From the NCBI GenBank assembly GCA_020047885.1, contig JAIFNF010000286.1, forward strand, positions 1-10,007: a stretch of DNA of 10,007 nucleotides, given 5' to 3'. The DNA is from Gammaproteobacteria bacterium (GTDB lineage: Bacteria; Pseudomonadota; Gammaproteobacteria; Competibacterales; Competibacteraceae). A model generated the notes under the pieces. That model was not told the DNA's origin and did not search any database. It worked only from the letters and a program-made list of their open reading frames with translations. The translations under genes and the position numbers were made by a program. Shown here piece after piece: positions 5,131-10,007 of the stretch (its first letter is position 1; every line of letters begins with the position of its first letter).

Positions 5131-8100
5131 CTTGAATCCCGCACGGCTGCGGTGCCGACCGTCCGGAAACCGCGTCCCATCTTGCCCGGCAAGGCGGCCA
5201 AGCTCACCAAGCGACAGGCCAAACGTGAACAGCGCCATGTGCGTTTACGCACCCTCTTTGCCGCCAACCGCTTTGAGGAAGCCGAACGCCTGGCTCTGGA
5301 GAGTGTGCGCCTGGCAGCCGATGATGGCTTTGCCTGGCAGGTGTTAGGGGCGGCGCGGCTCAAGTGCGACGATGTCGCGGGGGGCGTTGCAGCGCTGGAA
5401 CGGGCGGTGGCGCTGGAGCCGGATCAGGTCAATCATCGCTCGAACCTGGGCGCAGCTTACCGTCGGCTGGGTCGGCTGGAGGAGGCGGAGGCCAGTTATC
5501 GACGCGCCATCGCGCTTGATCCGAGCCTCGTAGCAGCTCATGCCAATCTGGGACGACTGCTGCAAAGTCAGGATCGCCATGCTGAGGCGGCGGACTGCTA
5601 TCGTGCGGCTCTGGCCTTACAGCCGAATGACGTACAACTGTTGATCAACCTGGGTGATGTCGCCGAGTCGTGCGGTCAGTTGGACGAGGCCGAGGCACAC
5701 TATCGGCAGGCGCTACGCCTGGCACCGGCTTCTTCTGAGGCGAACGTAACCGTTCACCCCCCCACCCCAGCCCTCCCCCGCAAGGGGGGAGGGAGTCGTG
5801 CGAATCAGCGAGTTGGCGCTCCCCCTCTCCATTTATGGGGAGGGGGTTGGGGGGAGGGGTCTGAACGCTTACAGGCGAACAACAATCTGGGCAGTGTGCT
5901 GCGCAAGCGTGGGCAACCCGAGGCGGCGGAAATCTGCTACCGGCGCGCGCTGGATGGGGCGACGGATCCGTTACCGATTCAGGCCAATCTCGCCGAACTG
6001 CTGGAAATGACCAACCAGACCGAGCGGTTGCGCGCACATCTGGCCGCGTTGCCGGAGACGGCTCGCCCCCATCCGGGGTTGCTTCTGGTCGAGGCGCGGT
6101 TGTTCAAGCGTGATGGCGCCCTGGAAGCAGCGCGTGCGTGCTTGTTACGGCACGATTGGGCGAACGACCCGCATTGGGCGATGTCGAGTGCGGCGCTCGG
6201 TTTGCTGGGTGATGTGCATGATCGTTTGGGCGATCCGGCGGCGGCCTTTGCCTGTTTCACCCAGAGCAATGCGGTGGCGCGGCGAGTCTTCGCGGCGCAC
6301 GGGATCGATCGCACCGGCTATCTGGTGCAACTGGCGCAATTGCGCCAGGCGTTTCGTGCGGAATGGATCGCCCGCTGGGCACCGCTGGAGCTGGAACCCG
6401 TTGCGCCGGTGTTTCTGGTCGGGTTTCCGCGCTCCGGGACGACCTTGCTGGATATAGTTTTACGCAGCCATCCAGCGATCAGCGTGATCGAGGAACAGCC
6501 GCTGGTTCAGGCATTGCGCACGGCGGTGGCTCAACTGGAGCAGGCCGGCAGCGTCGATGTGCTCGGATCGCTGGATCAGGCCGCCGCCGTGCGTCTGCGT
6601 CAGGTCTATCCGGAGGCGCGCGCACGTCATGACGATCACGGCGGGCAGCGCCCGGTCATTATTGACAAGTTGCCGCTGAACCTGCTGTGGGCTGGCCCGA
6701 TTCAGCGACTCTTTCCTGATGCGCGTTTTATTCTGGCGCTGCGCCATCCCGGCGATTGTGTGCTGAGCTGCTTCATGCACAACTTCGAACCCAATCCAGC
6801 AATGGCGAGTTTTCTGGAACTGGAGCACACCGCGGCGCTCTACGATCAGATCTTTGGCTTGTGGGAGCAGTATGCCCGCCTATTGCCACTGCAAGTGCAT
6901 CGCCTGCGCTATGAGGATCTGGTGGCCGATTTCGAGCCGACCGTGCGCGGACTGTTGGACTTTCTTGGGGTCGATTGGGACGACGCGGTGTCCCGCTATC
7001 AGGAGACGGCCAAGGCGCGCAAGATGATCCGCACGCCCAGCTACAGCCAGGTGATCCAGCCACTGTATCGCCACGCCAGTGGCCGCTGGGAACGCTATCG
7101 CGCCTTCCTGGAGCCGGTGTTGCCGATCCTGCAGCCCTGGATCGAGCACCATGGATATGGGTCGGATCCATTGCTGGCGGTCAAGCGTCGGTTGGTCTCG
7201 CTGTTCGAGGCCGGACGCTACGACGAGGCCGAGACGCTGGCGCGCACGTTGACGCACGACGATCCCGACCAGGCGTTTGGCTGGAAGGCGCTGGGGACGG
7301 TGCTGGCGCAAAGGGGACAGGGACGGGAGGCGTTGTCGGCCTTGGAAACTGCGCGTCTGTTGGCTCCAAATCAACCCGATTTATGCAATACGCTGGGCAA
7401 AACCTGGCACGATCTCGGCGATCTGGAACAGGCCGTGACCTGCTATCGGGCTGCGTTGGCACTGGCACCCGATTACGCCGATGCACACAGCAATCTGACG
7501 CACAGTCTCCAGGTGCTGGGTCGCCTGGACGAGGCTCGCGCACATGGCGAGCAAGCATTACGCCTCCAGCCTGATCATGCCGATGCCCACAACAATCTCG
7601 GGATCGTGCTCAAGGAATTGGGCAACCTGGATGCCGCGATGGCTTGTTACCGGCGGGCGCTGAAGATTCGCCCGGACTATGCCAGCGCCTATAACAATCT
7701 TGGCGTGGCACTCAAGGAGCTGCATCGTTTCGATGAAGCGCTGGTGTGTTACCAGCGCGCCCTGACGATCAGCCCTGATTATGTCGATGCACGTAACAAC
7801 CTGGGTAATTGCCTGAAGGAGCTGGGGCGTCTGGATGAGGCGCTGGAGTGCTATCGACAGGTGTTGGCGCTCCGTCCGGATTTTGGCGGCGTCTATGCCA
7901 ATCTGTGCGAGATGTACGAAAAAGACAATCGTCTGGATGAGTTGCGTGCATGTCTGGCGCAAGCCCCCGCGTCGGCGCTTGATCTACCAACGATGATTTT
8001 GGTGCGAGCCCGCCTGTGTCGGCGTGACCAGCGCCTGGCGGAGGGGCGTGATCTGCTGCGTGGAATCGTCGTCGGTCTGGAAGAACGCCATTTGCCGCTG

Positions 8101-9099
8101 GCGGTGTCGGCTTATGCGGAGTTGGGCGATCTTTGTGACCGCCTGGGCCAGATCGACGAAGCCTTCGCGTCTTTCGTGACCAGTAATCGCCTGGCTCAGC
8201 GACTGTATGCGCAGGTGGGGGTCTCCAATCAAGCGTATCTCGAACAGTTGAAACAAGTCGAGCAGTGGTTTACACCGGAATGGACGGCGACCTGGACGCC
8301 CATAAGGATCGACGAGGACGCGGAACAACGCCCTAGCCCTGTGTTCCTCGTTGGCTTCCCACGCTCAGGGACGACCTTGCTGGATACGATTTTGCGCAGT
8401 CATCCAGCCGTGGCGGTCGTCGAGGAAAAACCGCAACTGCTGCAGGTTGAGCAGGCGCTGAGAGACTTCGATGGCGGTTATCCGCAAGCATTGGCCACCT
8501 TGAGTGCGGCGGACATGCGGTCGCTGCGGTCGCGGTATTTCCAAGCGTTGGAGGCGCAGTTATCGGTGGTTGAGCGCGATCGCCCCGTGATCGTCGATAA
8601 ACTGCCGCTGAACATGGTCAATGTCGGCCTGAACCAGCGTTTGTTTCCGGGCGCACCGATCATTCTGGCGCTGCGCCATCCTTGCGACTGTGTATTGAGT
8701 TGCTTCAATCACAATTTCCGGCCGAATCCGGCGATGGCCAATTTTCTATCACTTGCGGACAGTGCTGACTTCTATGATCGGGTCATGCGGTTGTGGGTGC
8801 GCTATGAGCAAGCGCTGCCGCTGTGCGTCTATCGCTCCCGCTATGAGGATTTGGTTGCGGATTTCGAGACATCGGTACGTGCTTTGCTGGATTTTCTCGA
8901 TTTGCCATGGGACGATGCGGTCACGCGCTATGCCGAGACGGCGCGTCGACGCGGTCGGATCAATACCCCGAGCTATCATCAGGTGGTGCAGCCGATTTAT
9001 CGCAGTGCATCCGGGCGTTGGGAGAACTATCGCGCACAGATGGCTCCCGTGTTGCCGGTGCTGCTGCCGTGGGCGCGGCAGTGGGGGTATGTCGATTAA
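3351..9099 (+). CDS. Giant triple-module TPR-sulfotransferase, frame split by a 13-bp duplication
   Basis: With the 13-bp duplication at 3658-3683 removed, a single frame of 1,911 codons runs from ATG 3351 to TAA 9097-9099. As given, the first frame diverges after LTAARERGL and stops at 3890. The rest is open from a TTG at 3682, with the first downstream in-frame ATG at 3793. The architecture is TPR array, sulfotransferase, repeated three times. Each sulfotransferase has a P-R-S-G-T-S/T PAPS 5'-phosphosulfate loop (codons from 4444, 6427 and 8359) and an R-H-P-x-D-x-x-L-S 3'-phosphate motif (Arg codons 4732, 6742, 8674). It should transfer sulfate from PAPS to an unknown acceptor, with the TPRs binding protein or substrate. 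No signal peptide or membrane segment is visible. Typical TPR-sulfotransferases are 500-700 residues, so this is about three in series. Start 3351 is uncertain, as 3375 is also possible and neither has a strong ribosome binding site. Confidence 0.9.
3658..3683. repeat. Perfect 13-bp tandem duplication causing a frameshift
   Basis: GCGAGCGCGGCTT occurs twice head to tail (3658-3670 and 3671-3683), followed by a partial third start, GCG. Thirteen is not a multiple of three, so the second copy throws the giant sulfotransferase out of frame. Dropping one copy gives A-A-R-E-R-G-L-R-G-A-A-V-E-A-L-E-S-R, a smooth junction between the two open frames. Confidence 0.95.
5245..7160 (+). other. Module 2: TPR array (with MITE insertion) plus sulfotransferase domain
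   Basis: Four or five canonical TPRs precede the insertion at 5738-5880, and one or two follow it (N-N-N-L-G-S-V-L-R-K-R-G-Q-P-E-A-A-E-I-C-Y-R-R-A-L). The sulfotransferase domain covers about 6400-7150. It has F-L-V-G-F-P-R-S-G-T-T-L-L-D, then I-I-D-K-L-P-L-N, then L-R-H-P-G-D-C-V-L-S-C-F, then R-Y-E-D-L-V-A-D-F-E, and closes with Y-R-H-A-S-G-R-W-E-R-Y. The closest relative in the window is module 3. Confidence 0.85.
5738..5880. mobile_element. MITE (IS66-like ends) inserted in frame in the sulfotransferase gene
   Basis: The element spans 5746-5872 (127 bp). Its left end GTAACCGTTCA (5746-5756) and right end TGAACGCTTAC (5862-5872) are inverted repeats with one mismatch. Complementarity continues further inward through C-rich and G-rich arms. 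A perfect 8-bp direct repeat, AGGCGAAC, flanks it (5738-5745 and 5873-5880), the expected target duplication. Inside are two more hairpins, CCCTCCCCC-GCAA-GGGGGGAGGG, and CCCCCTCTCC facing GGGGAGGGGG. Ends starting GTAA together with an 8-bp duplication are known hallmarks of the IS66 family, so this is probably a non-autonomous IS66-derived MITE. It encodes no transposase. Element plus duplication adds exactly 135 nt and has no stop in the host frame. Confidence 0.87.
7170..9096 (+). other. Module 3: TPR array plus sulfotransferase domain
   Basis: About six well-conserved TPRs lie at 7260-7920, for example N-N-L-G-I-V-L-K-E-L-G-N-L-D-A-A-M-A-C-Y-R-R-A-L. The sulfotransferase domain covers about 8335-9093. 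It follows module 2 almost motif for motif: F-L-V-G-F-P-R-S-G-T-T-L-L-D, then I-V-D-K-L-P-L-N, then L-R-H-P-C-D-C-V-L-S-C-F, and Y-R-S-A-S-G-R-W-E-N-Y at the end. By eye the two catalytic domains share roughly 60% of residues, so one probably arose from the other by tandem duplication. Confidence 0.85.
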
Positions 9100-9104
9100 C
9101 CCGT

Positions 9105-9163
9105 AACCCGTAAGGCGGATTCGGAGCGAAGCGACCATCCGCCTCTTTCGGGGCTGACCGCTG
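9105..9163. repeat. Flanking direct repeat, right copy (AACCCGTAAGG type)
   Basis: It starts five bases after the sulfotransferase stop and matches 3268-3327 with only a few differences (59 versus 60 bases). Its palindrome is perfect here: GGCGGAT (9114-9120) with ATCCGCC (9137-9143). A short extra ACCCGTA precedes it, as in the tandem start seen at 584-600. Confidence 0.85.
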
Positions 9164-9173
9164 GGATGATGAT

Positions 9174-9211
9174 GGCGGTTCGCTACGCGGAACCGCCCTA
9201 CAGGAACTACA
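9174..9211. repeat. REP palindrome upstream of RAYT gene
   Basis: GGCGGTTC (9174-9181) pairs with GAACCGCC (9189-9196), with GC on both sides of a short loop and one bulged G, the classical imperfect REP shape. The 38-base unit recurs at 9805-9842 with one mismatch, on the other side of the transposase gene. It is the likely substrate of that enzyme. Confidence 0.85.
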
Positions 9212-9216
9212 ATGAC

Positions 9217-9247
9217 AACCGCTCTTGGGCAACCAGGGCGGTTTTTT
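9217..9247 (+). terminator. Rho-independent terminator-like hairpin after the sulfotransferase gene
   Basis: AACCGC (9217-9222) pairs with GCGGTT (9238-9243), with further pairing of TTGG and CCA nearer the loop, followed by six T (9242-9247). It is the first good terminator downstream of the giant gene and separates it from RAYT. Confidence 0.65.
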
Positions 9248-9276
9248 GTTCGCGGCGTTACCGGTAAAATGTACCG

Positions 9277-9804
9277 ATGCCTAACTATCGACGTGCCTTC
9301 ATCCCCGGTGGGTGTTACTTCTTCACGGTCAATCTCCTTGAACGACAACGGACTCTTCTGACCGATCACATTAACCTGCTCCGTGACGCGGTACGCCGTG
9401 TGCGCCGTCTCTATCCTTTCCACATCGACGCTTGGGTGGTACTCCCCGATCATCTGCATTTTGTTTGGACGCTCCACCCGGACACTGATGATTTCGCCAC
9501 CCGCTGGCGGTTGATCAAATTGCTGTTTTCCAAAGGATTACCCCCGACCGAACGGCGCTCGATCACTCGCCAACGTCGCGGGGAACGGGGAATTTGGCAA
9601 CGACGCTACTGGAAGCATCTCATCACGACCGAAATAGACTACGCCCGCCACGTTGATTACGTCCACGTCAACCCATTGAAACATGGTCTGGTGACGAGGG
9701 TGGCGGATTGGCCCTATTCGACCTTTCATCGTGCGGTTCGTGAGGGGATATTGCCGATAGACTGGTGCAGCGACATCGTGGATTTGCCAACCGTCGCGGA
9801 ATGA
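9277..9804 (+). CDS. REP-associated tyrosine transposase (RAYT, Y1/HUH superfamily)
   Basis: A 175-residue protein starts MPNYRRAFIPGGCYFFTVNL, the usual RAYT opening (Y-R-R-x-x-x-P-G-G-x-Y-F-F-T-V-N-L). His59 and His61 (D-H-L-H-F-V-W-T) form the HUH metal site. W-Q-R-R-Y-W around residues 107-112 and the D-Y-V-H-V-N-P-L-K-H-G-L-V block at 127-139 complete the signature, and Tyr128 is the expected nucleophile. All catalytic residues are present and the length is normal for the family, so it appears functional. RAYTs are related to IS200/IS605 TnpA but act on REP palindromes, nicking and rejoining single-stranded DNA. Here the gene is flanked by two copies of such a palindrome, and its TGA stop directly abuts the downstream copy. 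ATG 9277 follows a T-tailed hairpin by about 30 bases. No strong ribosome binding site is seen, which would fit low expression. Confidence 0.93.
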   Translation: MPNYRRAFIPGGCYFFTVNLLERQRTLLTDHINLLRDAVRRVRRLYPFHIDAWVVLPDHLHFVWTLHPDTDDFATRWRLIKLLFSKGLPPTERRSITRQRRGERGIWQRRYWKHLITTEIDYARHVDYVHVNPLKHGLVTRVADWPYSTFHRAVREGILPIDWCSDIVDLPTVAE

Positions 9805-9842
9805 GGCGGTTCGCTACGCGGAACCACCCTACAGGAACTACA
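9805..9842. repeat. REP palindrome downstream of RAYT gene
   Basis: It is identical to 9174-9211 except for A instead of G at 9825, which breaks one pair of the stem. It begins at the base after the RAYT stop codon. Confidence 0.85.
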
Positions 9843-9863
9843 GCCGGGTAACCGATGACAACG

Positions 9864-9899
9864 AACCGCCCGGTTCTTCAATGAACGGGGCGGTTTTTT
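9864..9899 (+). terminator. Strong rho-independent terminator after RAYT
   Basis: AACCGCCCGGTTC (9864-9876) pairs with GAACGGGGCGGTT (9883-9895) with one mismatch around a TTCAAT loop, followed by six T (9894-9899). The left arm with its upstream flank (9850-9871) is identical to 550-571, where the right arm has been lost. Confidence 0.8.
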
Positions 9900-9908
9900 A
9901 TGGGGTGG

Positions 9909-9934
9909 GATGATGGGGATGATGGGGATCATGG
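9909..9934. repeat. Short tandem repeat, 9-bp period
   Basis: Nearly three copies of GATGATGGG follow one another (9909-9917, 9918-9926, then a degenerate GATCATGG to 9934). It sits between the RAYT terminator and the last palindrome. Confidence 0.7.
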
Positions 9935-9963
9935 TGGGCAAACGATAACCCCGTTTGCCCACC
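9933..9963. repeat. Palindrome with 12-bp perfect arms (GGTGGGCAAACG type)
   Basis: GGTGGGCAAACG (9933-9944) is the reverse complement of CGTTTGCCCACC (9952-9963). The same arms occur at 492-520 in the opposite context (preceded by GTAGG there, followed by CTAC here). It is followed by ACAGGAACCGACAGGAACCG, akin to the tail of the REP units near RAYT. The unit runs into the window end at 10007, just where a terminator-like right arm would be expected. Confidence 0.75.
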
Positions 9964-10007
9964 CTACGGCTACAGGAACCGACAGGAACCGCTCACGGGC
10001 CACCGGG

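Overview
The window looks like an accessory, repeat-rich stretch of a GC-rich gammaproteobacterial chromosome. It contains a REP-associated tyrosine transposase (RAYT) with its palindromes, many portable hairpin-plus-T-tract blocks, and a TPR-sulfotransferase. A relative of Competibacteraceae or Chromatiales would fit, but that placement is an inference from general style with no marker gene behind it.

Left end (1-482): the 3' part of a DUF4160 gene and a complete DUF2442 gene form a compact two-gene cassette that is visibly more AT-rich than the rest. From 483 to about 1380 lies a mosaic of perfect inverted repeats and terminator-like hairpins. Embedded in it are two short ORFs with good ribosome binding sites (742-849 and 1251-1352) that look like the 5' stubs of larger genes cut off by repeat units.

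Middle (1381-3174): an apparently intact antitoxin/RelE-type toxin pair with overlapping ATGA is followed, without spacing, by two broken genes. One is a ParA-family ATPase that has lost its N-terminal P-loop half and carries an in-frame amber. The other is a RiboL-PSP-HEPN-like RNase gene with one frameshift and one in-frame amber. This looks like a decayed ParA-HEPN module.

Right part (3268-9163): a giant gene, about 1,911 codons when repaired, encodes three consecutive TPR-array plus sulfotransferase modules in one polypeptide. It is bracketed by two direct copies of a roughly 60-bp palindromic repeat. Two structural lesions stand out. A perfect 13-bp tandem duplication at 3658-3683 shifts the frame after about 106 codons, and removing one copy restores it exactly. 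A 127-bp MITE at 5746-5872 has GTAA-starting terminal inverted repeats and a perfect 8-bp target duplication. It adds exactly 135 nt, so the reading frame runs through it and adds 45 residues to a TPR array.

Right end (9174-10007): the RAYT gene sits between two copies (37/38 identical) of a 38-bp REP palindrome, each followed by a T-tailed hairpin. A further palindromic block runs off the window end. The RAYT/REP system, the MITE and the truncated genes together suggest a locus shaped by small mobile palindromes. The sulfotransferase gene is the main functional candidate, and its expression may depend on the 13-bp repeat number.
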